Source: UKL13-3 sp964392775 (GTDB lineage Bacteria > Bacteroidota > Bacteroidia > UKL13-3). From it: DNA of 64,000 nt. Where the stretch lies: the NCBI GenBank assembly GCA_964392775.1, contig CAYMRD010000010.1, positions 46,443-110,442 on the forward strand, written 5' to 3'. Numbering within the stretch: position 1 is the stretch's first letter; the number at the start of each line of letters is the position of its first letter. The translations under genes and the position numbers were made by a program. Of this stretch, positions 8,292 through 16,486 are shown piece by piece. Below the pieces are notes generated by a model. It saw only the letters and a program-made list of their open reading frames with translations, was not told the origin of the DNA and ran no database searches.

Positions 8292-8576
8292 ATGAACTCG
8301 TTAGAAGTCATCCCTAAAGAAGAAATTCAGAATTATCATTTTGTCACATTCGATGTATTGGACAATAATGAAGACCGCGCCACCCGTATTAGCAGTTTAC
8401 AACAAGCTATGGTTTTAGGAAACAATGAGCACCATAAACTTCGGATTTATTTCACTACAACAGATGGAATGAAAGTTGTTGAAACTACTGTTTGGGCCGC
8501 AACAGAAGAAGCTGTTACCCTGAAAGGCGGAGTTGTTATTCCAATCAACTGTGTCAACAAAATTAGTTTTTACTGA
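8292..8576 (+). CDS. conserved small protein of unknown function
   Basis: A 94-residue soluble protein starting MNSLEVIPKEEIQNYHFVTF, with no signal peptide or membrane segment. It alternates short beta-like stretches (KLRIYFTTTDGMKVVETTVW, VTLKGGVVIPINCVNKISFY), suggesting a small beta barrel. Monocistronic and followed at once by a strong terminator. No family recognised. Confidence 0.65.
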   Translation: MNSLEVIPKEEIQNYHFVTFDVLDNNEDRATRISSLQQAMVLGNNEHHKLRIYFTTTDGMKVVETTVWAATEEAVTLKGGVVIPINCVNKISFY

Positions 8577-8609
8577 CACAAAAACACCCCTTACGGGGCG
8601 CTTTTGTGT
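8577..8609 (+). terminator. terminator after the 94-residue protein gene
   Basis: CACAAAA...CCCC TTAC GGGG...TTTTGTG forms a long hairpin with one internal mismatch. T tracts on both strands allow bidirectional use. Confidence 0.7.
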
Positions 8610-8659
8610 AATGAATCAACTATAAAAACATGGCAACTCACGTCACCGGTTTTTCTGTT

Positions 8660-8995
8660 TTAAAAATTGAGAACCGCTGCAGATGCAGTTTGCTCTTCCT
8701 GGTTAATAGCCAAACCCGCTAATCCGGTATCTTTTGTATCTGGCTTTTTGGTTGCATTGGTGACTACTTTTACTTTAGCCAACTCGCCCAAACCCGAGAT
8801 TTCAAATTTATGCTCTTTTGCAAACATCCCCAAAGCTACCGCTTGTTTTATTCCACTTATTGTCAGATCTATTTCAAATTCATCTGAAGCGATTCCTCGG
8901 TTACTTACCGAAAAGGAAATCTTAAGATCTAAACAATAATCAAATACCATTTGAATGTTTTTGCGCTTGGCAAACAGGGTTACTTTTTCTTCCAT
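8660..8995 (-). CDS. hypothetical protein
   Basis: A 111-residue cytoplasmic protein (MEEKVTLFAKRKNIQMVFDY...). It has no signal peptide, one conserved-looking patch ISGIKQAVALGMFAKEHKFE, and an Ala/Thr-rich tail ending SAAVLNF. I do not recognise the family. Codon use and a clean frame support a real gene. It is transcribed toward the 8577-8609 hairpin, which may serve as its terminator too. Confidence 0.6.
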   Translation of the reverse strand: MEEKVTLFAKRKNIQMVFDYCLDLKISFSVSNRGIASDEFEIDLTISGIKQAVALGMFAKEHKFEISGLGELAKVKVVTNATKKPDTKDTGLAGLAINQEEQTASAAVLNF

Positions 8996-9231
8996 AATTT
9001 TATTTAAAATGTTAATTATCAGGCAATTAAAAATACAACTTCTTCTCTGTAAAGGTACTCATGAAGCCTAAAATTACCGTAAAAGGGCATTGCTTGTTAC
9101 CCACATTTTACACCGCCAACACACAGGCTTATTCACACCCTGCTTCCAATTGTTAATAGTATGTTTACAACCATGCGGTTATCCACACACGATTTGCCCG
9201 ACAAATAACTAATAAGCTGATATACTTAACA
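8996..9231. promoter_or_regulatory. gene-free region with three DnaA-box-like motifs
   Basis: Three same-orientation 9-mers lie within 91 bp: TTACCCACA (9097-9105, one mismatch), TTATTCACA (9129-9137, fits TTATnCACA) and TTATCCACA (9179-9187, perfect). An AT-rich tract (about 8996-9045) adjoins them. The arrangement recalls an origin or a DnaA-regulated site, but flanking genes point toward it rather than away from it, which argues against oriC. Confidence 0.35.
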
Positions 9232-11631
9232 TTACCTCAAAACGGTAACATTACCCTTTTGCTCATGCTGGGAACCGTCATAACCTGTATAGGTTATGGT
9301 ATATACATACACATCTGACGGGGCGTAAGCTCCGGTAAACGTTTTTCCATCCCATTTCCGGGTTTTATCCAGAGTTTGGAAGACCAACTGCCCCCATTTA
9401 TTATAAAGCATTATATTATAGCTTTTTACAAAAACATCCCTAATATCCCAAAGGTCATTGATACCGTCTCCATTGGGTGTAAATGCATTGGGCACATATA
9501 ATTTAGGTGGTTCAATCAATACTATCTCATTTGAGAAACTAACGGCTCCAAAATATCTGAGCATGGTTGTTTGTTGCATGGGGACCTTTTGATAGGCGGC
9601 AACCTGATAGGTAAATTCTCCCGATAATAGATCCAAGTCACTATCCTTCCGTAAAGTATCCGTAGCTGCAACCATTCTCCATTGCTTAAATTCCGGATTA
9701 AAATCGCCCCATGCTGCCAAAGTATAAGATTGAAGTCCCGTTAACCAGTAAGAATAGGAAGTCCAATTCAGATAATTATAAAATGGCTTCGATTCGCCTT
9801 TCAATAAAATGGAGCAGGCCTCATATCCGTCATATCCTATATTATCACAGGTATCCTTCATCACAACATGATAACAATAGGAGCTGTTCTGAACATCAAC
9901 CTCAAAATCAGCATAAGAGGTATCCGCAATATTGCCGGTTTCATAAATCAACTGATAGTTCGATGTCCCAAAAGACTTTTTATACACGAAATATCGGGCG
10001 AAATCGTGTTCGTAGGTTTGAGACCAAAACAGTCGTATATATTTGTTATCTGCAACTGTTACGGTGATGAGTTGTTGTGTATCGGGAATAAACTTAAGTT
10101 GTTCAAATGTTCCGAGTGTATCAGAAGTTGGCCCTTCTTCTCCACAGGTATTAACCCCACGCATCAGGTAACGGTAGTTGATGATTGCATAGCTGGGAGT
10201 ATGAAAATCGTGGTAACTTCTGATTGACCGGTCAAAAACAGAATCCACTTTCACAAACGGACCATCTGCAACTGCCCGGTACAATACATAGTGTGAGAAA
10301 TAAGATTTAGGAACAGCGGAATCGCCCCAATAGACAATTGTTTCTTTGTTATCAACCAAGGTCATACATAATAAATCTACAGGCGTAATATCCGGCATTG
10401 GGATGGTTTGCACAATAACATCGGCAGTTGCTGTTCCATTTTTGGGACAACCATTATCTGTTGCTTTCGCTTTTAAAACCAAGCGGTATCCATCCGGTGT
10501 TGTGCAAGGCACATCCCAGCATACACGTATTACAACTTTGCTGAAGCCCTTTCGCATGGTTTCAAAAACAGGCTTGGCTTGAATGCCCGTATCTATTGAA
10601 ACATTCTCCAACTCCAATAATAGGGAATCCGTTGGGTCGGTTGTTTCTACATCAAAACAAAGTGAACCGGGAACATTTACCTGCATAAAATTGCCGATAA
10701 TACTTCCATTGGTACTTTTAATTACAATTTGAGGTGGGGGCTGAGGACATTCGGCAACCGTAAATTGCATTTCCAGCCTTACTTCCCCAATCTTCACTCC
10801 CGCTCTCCATTCTTCAATTTTAATGGCAATAACATGTGTTCCGGTATGAAGCGGGCTTACCGATATTTCGCCATTGGATGGGTTAATACCAAGGGATGGA
10901 ACCCCAATAATTTGCTGCTGATCACTATGTCCTCCCGACCACGTAACCTGAGGATACGGACCGGCACCGGCAGTATTGCTTCTGGGTTGATTTTTGTCCA
11001 GATTCCCATTTAATGGAGTAACCATTGAATACCTAAGTTCATCTCCATCAGCATCTGTAAAATTGAAATTATAAACGGTCAGCTTCTCTTTACAAAAAAG
11101 AACATTCACGTTTGCATCAAAATCAGGTGTTGAATTAATCATCCTGGACGGTGACGGAATCTCCATATAAATGGCAATTCCTGCATCTCCCGGTTGCACA
11201 ATGTTTTGAATGATACCATTTCGGCAACAACGCTGATACGAAAAATAATAACCTGCTGTATTATTAAACTGAGTTGGAGAAAGCGTGATGGTTTGAGTAT
11301 ATAAGGCCATCTCTGTGCAGCCTACAGGTAAATTTACATTGCAATTAGCACCAACAAATGGCTGGTTTACAGCTACTCCATAAAAACCCATCAGATAGGT
11401 TGCCTTCAATGCATGGGTTGCTTTATCAAAAACCCCAACAGTAGCCGGATTGTCAAATTCAGCCTCCCCATTCAGGCAATCTCTATATACCTTAAGTGTA
11501 AGTTGATAGTTGTTTGCCGAGAGATGTTGCAATGAAAAAACACCACCCACAATATGCGTTGCATTAACCGGGAAATAAATTCCTAAAATGGCGATCCGGA
11601 TCAGAAAGATATGCAGTCTCCGCAATTGCAT
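9232..11631 (-). CDS. large secreted protein with type B T9SS C-terminal domain
   Basis: 799 residues with an N-terminal signal sequence (RIAILGIYFPVNA). The mature start ATHIVGGVFSLQHL and YRDCLNGEAEF are typical of cell-surface Bacteroidota proteins carrying this architecture. Cadherin/fibronectin-like beta modules follow (FNFTDADGDELRYS; YRLVLKAKATDNGCP; two fibronectin-like stretches about 430-620). The last 90 residues are the gliding-motility-associated C-terminal domain: PNAFTPNGDGINDLWDI, YNKWGQLVFQT, WDGKTFTGAYAPSDVYVY. The protein is therefore probably exported by T9SS and anchored or released at the surface. Many Cys pairs suggest disulfides. Function unknown; adhesin is a guess. 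Confidence 0.88.
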   Translation of the reverse strand: MQLRRLHIFLIRIAILGIYFPVNATHIVGGVFSLQHLSANNYQLTLKVYRDCLNGEAEFDNPATVGVFDKATHALKATYLMGFYGVAVNQPFVGANCNVNLPVGCTEMALYTQTITLSPTQFNNTAGYYFSYQRCCRNGIIQNIVQPGDAGIAIYMEIPSPSRMINSTPDFDANVNVLFCKEKLTVYNFNFTDADGDELRYSMVTPLNGNLDKNQPRSNTAGAGPYPQVTWSGGHSDQQQIIGVPSLGINPSNGEISVSPLHTGTHVIAIKIEEWRAGVKIGEVRLEMQFTVAECPQPPPQIVIKSTNGSIIGNFMQVNVPGSLCFDVETTDPTDSLLLELENVSIDTGIQAKPVFETMRKGFSKVVIRVCWDVPCTTPDGYRLVLKAKATDNGCPKNGTATADVIVQTIPMPDITPVDLLCMTLVDNKETIVYWGDSAVPKSYFSHYVLYRAVADGPFVKVDSVFDRSIRSYHDFHTPSYAIINYRYLMRGVNTCGEEGPTSDTLGTFEQLKFIPDTQQLITVTVADNKYIRLFWSQTYEHDFARYFVYKKSFGTSNYQLIYETGNIADTSYADFEVDVQNSSYCYHVVMKDTCDNIGYDGYEACSILLKGESKPFYNYLNWTSYSYWLTGLQSYTLAAWGDFNPEFKQWRMVAATDTLRKDSDLDLLSGEFTYQVAAYQKVPMQQTTMLRYFGAVSFSNEIVLIEPPKLYVPNAFTPNGDGINDLWDIRDVFVKSYNIMLYNKWGQLVFQTLDKTRKWDGKTFTGAYAPSDVYVYTITYTGYDGSQHEQKGNVTVLR

Positions 11632-11706
11632 ATTCGAAGTTAACTAAATAAAAATCAAAGTTTTTCATAATAACAGACCCTTTGCGACAGGATTCGTTGC
11701 ATACAA

Positions 11707-11740
11707 AAACAGCCACAGAGTTGTTACTCTGCGGCTGTTT
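11707..11740 (-). terminator. terminator of the DUF3332 gene
   Basis: AAACAGCC-A-CAGAGT TGTT ACTCTG-C-GGCTGTTT has 14 paired positions with one internal mismatch. On the minus strand it is followed by TTTTT. Confidence 0.85.
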
Positions 11741-11759
11741 CCAGTGTTAAAGAAAAACC

Positions 11760-12311
11760 TTAGTTGTGGTTAGCAAACATGCTTTGTGTGGCTATCGCAG
11801 CCATATCAAGCATTTTAACTTCTCCATCCGGTCCAAACACCTCAACTTTATTGAGTTCGGGATGAATCGTTGCAAATGGTGTAACGGTTGCTCCTTTTTC
11901 CATGCTCCAGGTTTTGGTAGCAGGATTATAAGATAGTGCCGATTTCTCTCCTTTATGCTCTCCTGTTAAGGCAACAGCTTCATAACGGTTTTTGGTAACT
12001 GTCATTTGATATTGATTGCCATCTTTCGCCTTTACAATAGCAGTTTCAATATCGCCCTCATTCATGGCTAATGGGTTTGAACCTGTCCAAAATTCAAGTA
12101 AGTTGAAAATAGCGAAATCAATCGAAATGGTAAAGAAGTACACGAAACCTAAAATCCAAAACAAGAGGTTATCAATAAACTTGTTTCCGGTTGCCCCGTC
12201 ATTCCATTTATAGATTTTTGAAGTAAGCCCCCAGGAGCCCATACAACCAGAGTTAAGCGTTCCGATGCCCAGCATAAGGAATGCAATAGAATAGATGCTA
12301 ATTTTTTTCAT
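11760..12311 (-). CDS. DUF3332 family lipoprotein
   Basis: 183 residues starting MKKISIYSIAFLMLGIGTLNSGC; the Cys follows NSG in a lipobox position. CMGSWGLTSKIYKWNDGATGNKFIDNLLFW and FNLLEFWTGSNPLA are the DUF3332 hallmarks, with a hydrophobic hairpin between them. The C-terminal half is a small beta domain (QYQMTVTKNRYEAVALTGEH). The start at 12311 gives the lipoprotein signal; a longer frame to 12362 lacks one. Family function unknown. The hairpin at 11707-11740 terminates it. Confidence 0.85.
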   Translation of the reverse strand: MKKISIYSIAFLMLGIGTLNSGCMGSWGLTSKIYKWNDGATGNKFIDNLLFWILGFVYFFTISIDFAIFNLLEFWTGSNPLAMNEGDIETAIVKAKDGNQYQMTVTKNRYEAVALTGEHKGEKSALSYNPATKTWSMEKGATVTPFATIHPELNKVEVFGPDGEVKMLDMAAIATQSMFANHN

Positions 12312-12372
12312 ATCAGTTAATTTTTGCTCCTGTAAGAAAGCAATTTCATACGAACATTCCAACGGTTACGCA

Positions 12373-13575
12373 TTATATTTTAATGCCTGTAATTTTTTGG
12401 ATACTCTTCAGAACAATATCAACGGCAACATCCAGTTCCGGAACGGTGATGGTAAGTGGCGGAGCCAAACGCAAACGATTTGACGCAAATAAAAACCAAT
12501 CGGTTATAACTCCTTCTTCAATACATGCGTCTATTATTTTTTTATTGACCTCAAACGAATCAAATTCAAGCGACAACATTAACCCTTTGCCCGAAACACT
12601 TTTAATTGCCGGATGCACCAATCTTGAACGGAGATACGCCTCTTTCTGTTCAACTTCGTTTATCCAGCTATGGCTTTCCAATTCTTCAATCCCGGCCAGT
12701 GCAGCAGCACACACAACGGGGTGTCCTCCAAATGTAGTGATATGTCCGAGTATCGGATTATCGGCCAACTGCATCATTCGCTCGTTTGAGGAAATAAACG
12801 CGCCAATAGGCATACCCGCTCCCAACGCTTTTCCTAACAGTAAAATATCGGGTACAATTCCGGAATGCTCAAAAGCAAACATTTTTCCGGTACGCCCCAT
12901 TCCGGTTTGAATTTCATCAAAAATGAGCAATGCTCCCGTTTCATCGCATCGTTTACGAAGAGCTTGTAAAAAGCTTGTATCTGTAGGCAAATATCCGGCC
13001 TCTCCACGCACCACTTCAATAATTACACAAGCCGTTTGTTCAGTGATAGCCGATAATTCTTCGGTTCGTCCGTTGGTTAAAAATACAATACCCGGCAATA
13101 ATGGTCTGAATGCCCTTTTATATTCCTCTTCACTGTTTAAACTTAATGCTGCATGTGTACTTCCGTGATAGGCTTGTTTAAAGGCAACCACTTCTCCTCT
13201 TCCGGTAACACGTTTGGCAAGCTTCAACGCCCCATCGGTAGCTTCTGCGCCTGAGTTTACAAAATACACACTGTTAAGTGAGGCAGGTAACAAAGAGGCC
13301 AATTTCTGCGCCAGCTTTACTTGCGGGGCTTGCACAAATTCGCCATACACCATCAAATGCATGTACCGATCTACTTGTTCTTTAATAGCAGTTTTCACTC
13401 GTTCGTTTCCATGTCCCAAACTGCTCACGCTGATGCCCGAAATCAAATCCATGTACCTTTTTCCGGAGGTATCAATAAGGTATACTCCTTCGGCCTTCTC
13501 AAACTCAAGTAAGAGAGGGAACAAAGTTGTTTGAGCTTGATGTTGTAAGAAAAGTTGACGGTTACTTAAGTGCAT
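12373..13575 (-). CDS. class III PLP-dependent aminotransferase (acetylornithine/ornithine type)
   Basis: About 400 residues, with the complete fold-type I aminotransferase signature. NSGAEATDGALKLAKRVTGR binds PLP phosphate, AYHGSTHAALS precedes the ring-stacking region, LIFDEIQTGMGRTGKMF holds the PLP-binding Asp, and the Schiff-base Lys is in DILLLGKALGAGMPIGA. It most resembles acetylornithine, ornithine or 4-aminobutyrate aminotransferases; the substrate is undecided. No arginine-biosynthesis genes adjoin it. The start ATG 13575 lies four bases after TATGTTTG, so the transcript would be nearly leaderless. An upstream ATG at 13602 would lie inside the preceding hairpin. Confidence 0.9.
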   Translation of the reverse strand: MHLSNRQLFLQHQAQTTLFPLLLEFEKAEGVYLIDTSGKRYMDLISGISVSSLGHGNERVKTAIKEQVDRYMHLMVYGEFVQAPQVKLAQKLASLLPASLNSVYFVNSGAEATDGALKLAKRVTGRGEVVAFKQAYHGSTHAALSLNSEEEYKRAFRPLLPGIVFLTNGRTEELSAITEQTACVIIEVVRGEAGYLPTDTSFLQALRKRCDETGALLIFDEIQTGMGRTGKMFAFEHSGIVPDILLLGKALGAGMPIGAFISSNERMMQLADNPILGHITTFGGHPVVCAAALAGIEELESHSWINEVEQKEAYLRSRLVHPAIKSVSGKGLMLSLEFDSFEVNKKIIDACIEEGVITDWFLFASNRLRLAPPLTITVPELDVAVDIVLKSIQKITGIKI

Positions 13576-13579
13576 AGCA

Positions 13580-13587
13580 CAAACATA
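13580..13587 (-). promoter_or_regulatory. -7 element placed 4 nt before the aminotransferase start codon
   Basis: Minus strand TATGTTTG then TGCT then ATG. It matches TAnnTTTG exactly. No TTTG is seen at the -33 position, which is occupied by the neighbouring hairpin. Confidence 0.5.
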
Positions 13588-13607
13588 AAAAAAAGCCGCC
13601 ATGCGGC
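13587..13607 (-). terminator. short GC-rich terminator of the deoxyhypusine-synthase-like gene
   Basis: On the minus strand GCCGC ATG GCGGC is followed directly by TTTTTTTT. The stem is only 5 bp. The T tract abuts the -7 element of the next gene. Confidence 0.5.
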
Positions 13608-13789
13608 AGCTTTAAATTTTATTGTTTGGGTTGACTTATATAGAGCCTCTTCGAAAGCTTTGATTTACTTACTAATAGTAACTTTGTTTATAAATCAGAA
13701 TCCCAACACTTCGATAAACTCAGTGCGACAACAACTCCAACAACCCATCCTCTAATCTCAAATCCTAACTCTCAATTCTCAAATTCTAC
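13608..13789. other. intergenic stretch with a Bacteroidota-type repeat fragment
   Basis: No gene. CACTTCGATAAACTCAGTG followed by CGACA (13707-13730) resembles one arm of the dispersed 'ACTTCGACAAGCTCAGTG' repeats found in many Bacteroidota genomes; only one arm is present. The remainder is AT-rich with several 'CTCAAAT/CTCAATT' words near 13751-13785. Confidence 0.4.
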
Positions 13790-14764
13790 TTACCAACCTA
13801 AAATCCAGGCAAACATTAAAGGAGCAACAATGGTAGCATCACTCTCTACAATAAACTTAGGCGTATGAATATCGAGTTTACCCCAGGTAATTTTTTCGTT
13901 TGGAACAGCTCCTGAATACGACCCGTAAGATGTTGTTGAATCACTGATCTGGCAGAAATAACTCCAGAATGGAATATTCTCCATTTCCATATCCTGATAC
14001 AACATTGGTACTACACAAATCGGAAAATCTCCGGCAATCCCTCCGCCAATCTGGAAGAATCCTACTCCTTTTCCTTCGCTGTTTTTTACGTACCAATCAG
14101 CTAACCAGGCCATGTATTCAATACCACTTTTCATGGTTGAAGCTTTGATCTCGTTTTTGATTACATAAGAAGCGAAGATATTTCCCATGGTTGAATCTTC
14201 CCATCCCGGAACCACAATAGGAATATTAAGTTGAGCTGCAGCCAACATCCATGAGTCTTTAGGATCAATCTCATAATACTGCTCAAGTTCACCGCTCAAC
14301 AAAATTTTGTACATATACTCATGCGGAAAATAACGTTCACCTGCGGTGTCGGCATCTTTCCAGATTTTATGAATATGCTTTTGCAACCTGCGGAAAGCTT
14401 CTTCCTCAGGGATACAGGTATCGGTTACACGGTTGTAATGGTTTTCGAGCAAATCCCACTCATCCTGTGGCGACAAATCGCGGTAGTTAGGAACACGCTT
14501 GTAATGTGAGTGAGCAACAAGATTCATGATATCTTCTTCCAGATTTGCTCCTGTACAACTGATGATATCCACTTTACCCTGACGAATCATTTCGGCCAGC
14601 GACTTACCCAACTCCGCTGTACTCATGGCTCCTGCTAAGGTAACCATCATTTTACCGCCTTCGGTTAAGTGTGTTTCATATCCTTTGGCAGCATCCACCA
14701 ATGCCGCGGCATTAAAATGCTTATAGTGTTTTTCAATAAACTGAGAGATAGGTCCTTTGGTCAT
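13790..14764 (-). CDS. deoxyhypusine synthase-like protein
   Basis: 324 residues aligning over the full length of the DHS family (NAAALVDAAKGYETHL, TGANLEEDIMNLVAHSHY, SWMLAAAQLNIPIVVPGWEDS, PNEKITWGKL). Eukaryotic and archaeal DHS modify eIF5A using spermidine. Bacteria have no eIF5A, and bacterial homologues are assigned to polyamine metabolism or left unassigned. The catalytic Lys (human Lys329, GGGxxKHH) is replaced: here the site reads QIGGGIAGDFPICVVPM. The NAD-binding parts look intact. A bacterial-subfamily protein with altered chemistry is the safest reading. Confidence 0.85.
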   Translation of the reverse strand: MTKGPISQFIEKHYKHFNAAALVDAAKGYETHLTEGGKMMVTLAGAMSTAELGKSLAEMIRQGKVDIISCTGANLEEDIMNLVAHSHYKRVPNYRDLSPQDEWDLLENHYNRVTDTCIPEEEAFRRLQKHIHKIWKDADTAGERYFPHEYMYKILLSGELEQYYEIDPKDSWMLAAAQLNIPIVVPGWEDSTMGNIFASYVIKNEIKASTMKSGIEYMAWLADWYVKNSEGKGVGFFQIGGGIAGDFPICVVPMLYQDMEMENIPFWSYFCQISDSTTSYGSYSGAVPNEKITWGKLDIHTPKFIVESDATIVAPLMFAWILGW

Positions 14765-14782
14765 GATTTGTTAAAATTTGCG

Positions 14783-14790
14783 CAAATATA
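14783..14790 (-). promoter_or_regulatory. -7 element of the deoxyhypusine-synthase-like gene
   Basis: Minus strand TATATTTG matches TAnnTTTG, 18 nt before the start codon. No clear -33 TTTG at the expected distance. Confidence 0.45.
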
Positions 14791-14815
14791 AGCCCTCAAA
14801 CCCAATTAAAAATAA

Positions 14816-15283
14816 TTAATCACGCTTAATCTCAGAAGCCTTTCGATCCTTCAATTTATTAAGCAATTGGTGCTTAAACTCCTGCTCGATAGTAATTAAA
14901 CGTGCTACCTTATAGGATGGAAGAGCCTTCTTAAACTCACTCACATATTTACGGGTAAGTTCCAACTCCTGTTGGCGAAACGTAAAGTACTCATTCATAA
15001 ATTTATCCGACTCCTGATCGGCAGGTTTTGTCGTCAGGCTTTTGAAAGCTTTTGCACTTTCACGATCTTTCTCTCTCAGAGCCTTTACCTTTGCGTTGTA
15101 CTCATTGTATACAGGCCAAAACACTTCCGCCTCTTTAGGAGTGAGTTCCAGTTTTTCAGTAATAAAGGCAATTTTATAAACTTCAGCCTTTGCTCTTCGC
15201 TCGCCTTCATCGTGTTGTGAACTTTGAGCTTTTGACAACACAACCATGCCTAACAGGCACATAAAAATTACACTTTTTTTCAT
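14816..15283 (-). CDS. periplasmic Spy/CpxP-like helical protein
   Basis: 155 residues with a Sec signal peptide (MKKSVIFMCLLGMVVLSKAQ). The mature part is almost entirely charged helix and contains EKLELTPKEAEVFWPVYNEYN, an LTxxE.xxFWPxYNEY motif typical of Bacteroidota periplasmic proteins encoded with ECF sigma factors and distantly similar to Spy/CpxP. Its start overlaps the end of the preceding gene by four bases (ATGA), so it is translationally coupled to the putative anti-sigma gene. A role as periplasmic sensor or chaperone of the sigma system is inferred from context. Confidence 0.75.
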   Translation of the reverse strand: MKKSVIFMCLLGMVVLSKAQSSQHDEGERRAKAEVYKIAFITEKLELTPKEAEVFWPVYNEYNAKVKALREKDRESAKAFKSLTTKPADQESDKFMNEYFTFRQQELELTRKYVSEFKKALPSYKVARLITIEQEFKHQLLNKLKDRKASEIKRD

Positions 15284-15765
15284 AATGTTTCAAGTATTAA
15301 ATATTCTTCTTCATCTATTTCAACTGTCATATCATTCACCGGAACCAGCTTCACCACCTCCTCAACAGGAACCTCCCGCATAGGGTCTTGCTGCAGATAA
15401 CCTATAATTTCTTCCTCGTTGAGCTGAGGATAACTAACCGCTTGCTGTTGGGGTTTATATATGCTAAACAATATGCCTGCAACAAGCAATGCTGAAGCTG
15501 CAACAGAAAACTGTTTGGCATAAGTTGTCGGCCAAAGCGTTTTTATTCTGCCCTTTTGTTGGGTTGTTTTCAACAAAATATTTTGTCTTGACTGCTTAAA
15601 ATATTCATCTTCAATTGGCTCTTCGCTTGTGTGTTGTTGCTGATACACCGTTTGAAAATACACAAGCACCTTCATATCATCAAAATACCCTTCAGGTACT
15701 TTAAAGCCTCCTTCTACGGGCAATTGTTTTAAGTTAAAATCAATATTTTCGTTAAACTCTTGCAT
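15280..15765 (-). CDS. single-pass membrane protein, putative anti-sigma factor
   Basis: 161 residues with an N-terminal cytoplasmic region (VEGGFKVPEGYFDDMKVLV), one membrane segment (FSVAASALLVAGILFSIY, about residue 88-105) and a C-terminal acidic periplasmic tail (VEIDEEEYLILETL). The 'PEGYFD' motif near the start is common in Bacteroidota proteins encoded directly after ECF sigma genes. It lies 33 bp after the sigma gene and overlaps the next gene. Anti-sigma activity is inferred from position and topology, not from a recognised zinc motif (no HxxxCxxC). Confidence 0.65.
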   Translation of the reverse strand: MQEFNENIDFNLKQLPVEGGFKVPEGYFDDMKVLVYFQTVYQQQHTSEEPIEDEYFKQSRQNILLKTTQQKGRIKTLWPTTYAKQFSVAASALLVAGILFSIYKPQQQAVSYPQLNEEEIIGYLQQDPMREVPVEEVVKLVPVNDMTVEIDEEEYLILETL

Positions 15766-15798
15766 GTATTTGTTTGGATGATGGAGAAATGCTGAGGT

Positions 15799-16356
15799 TT
15801 AATTTGTCTTTATAAATTGTTCAATCTTTTTCACTGCATGATGGTATGAAGCCTTGAGTGCGCCCACAGAAGTATCCAGCACATGGCTCATTTCTTCATA
15901 CTTTAAGTTGTCGTAGTATTTCATATTAAACACCAGCCGTTGTTTATCGGGCAATGTCAGAATAGCTTCCTGCAACGTGAGTTCAAGTTTATTGCCGTCA
16001 AAATAAGAGTCGGCAGTAAGCTTACCGGCCAAATAACCGGCATCATCATCTTCTTCATTCTGCAAACTGATATGCGAACGTCTTTGCCGAATCAACAACA
16101 ATGCTTCATTGGTGGCAATCCGAAAAATCCATGTATACAATTTTGATTCTCCTCGGTAAGTACCCAGTTGTGTCCATATTTTCACAAATGTATTTTGAGT
16201 CACATCATCTGCATCATCATGGCTGATTACTATTCGCCTTACCAGCCAATACACTTTCCGGTGATACTTATCCAGTATGCACTCGAAAGCCTTTGCTTTG
16301 GTGTCTTCATTTCCAAAAGCTTCTAATAATATGGTATCTTCCGATTGGCTGTCCAT
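15799..16356 (-). CDS. ECF-type RNA polymerase sigma factor
   Basis: 185 residues from the ATG at 16356 (MDSQSEDTILLEAF). Region 2 is visible as VYWLVRRIVISHDDADDVTQNTFVKIWTQL with the core-binding DAxDxxQxTF pattern, and RIATNEALLLIRQRR ends sigma-2. Region 4 reads LPDKQRLVFNMKYYDNLKYEEM followed by a helix-turn-helix LDTSVGALKASYHHAVKKIE. First gene of a three-gene unit with a membrane protein and a periplasmic Spy-like protein, an envelope-sensing arrangement. A one-mismatch -7 (TATCCTTG) lies seven bases before the start. Confidence 0.9.
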   Translation of the reverse strand: MDSQSEDTILLEAFGNEDTKAKAFECILDKYHRKVYWLVRRIVISHDDADDVTQNTFVKIWTQLGTYRGESKLYTWIFRIATNEALLLIRQRRSHISLQNEEDDDAGYLAGKLTADSYFDGNKLELTLQEAILTLPDKQRLVFNMKYYDNLKYEEMSHVLDTSVGALKASYHHAVKKIEQFIKTN

Positions 16357-16486
16357 TTGTACAAGGATACCTATTGAGAGCAGATTGGCCTCAAAAGGTT
16401 TAATCAATCTACGAAAAATACCGGATTACCGAAAAAAGTTTGCTCCCAGTTATTTTGGCTGTATTTTCACAACCTAAAACAACTCT

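Noticed and set aside
8996..9231. Calling this region oriC
   Set aside because: Genes on both sides point toward it, including rpmH and rnpA, and skew cannot be computed here; kept only as a DnaA-box cluster.
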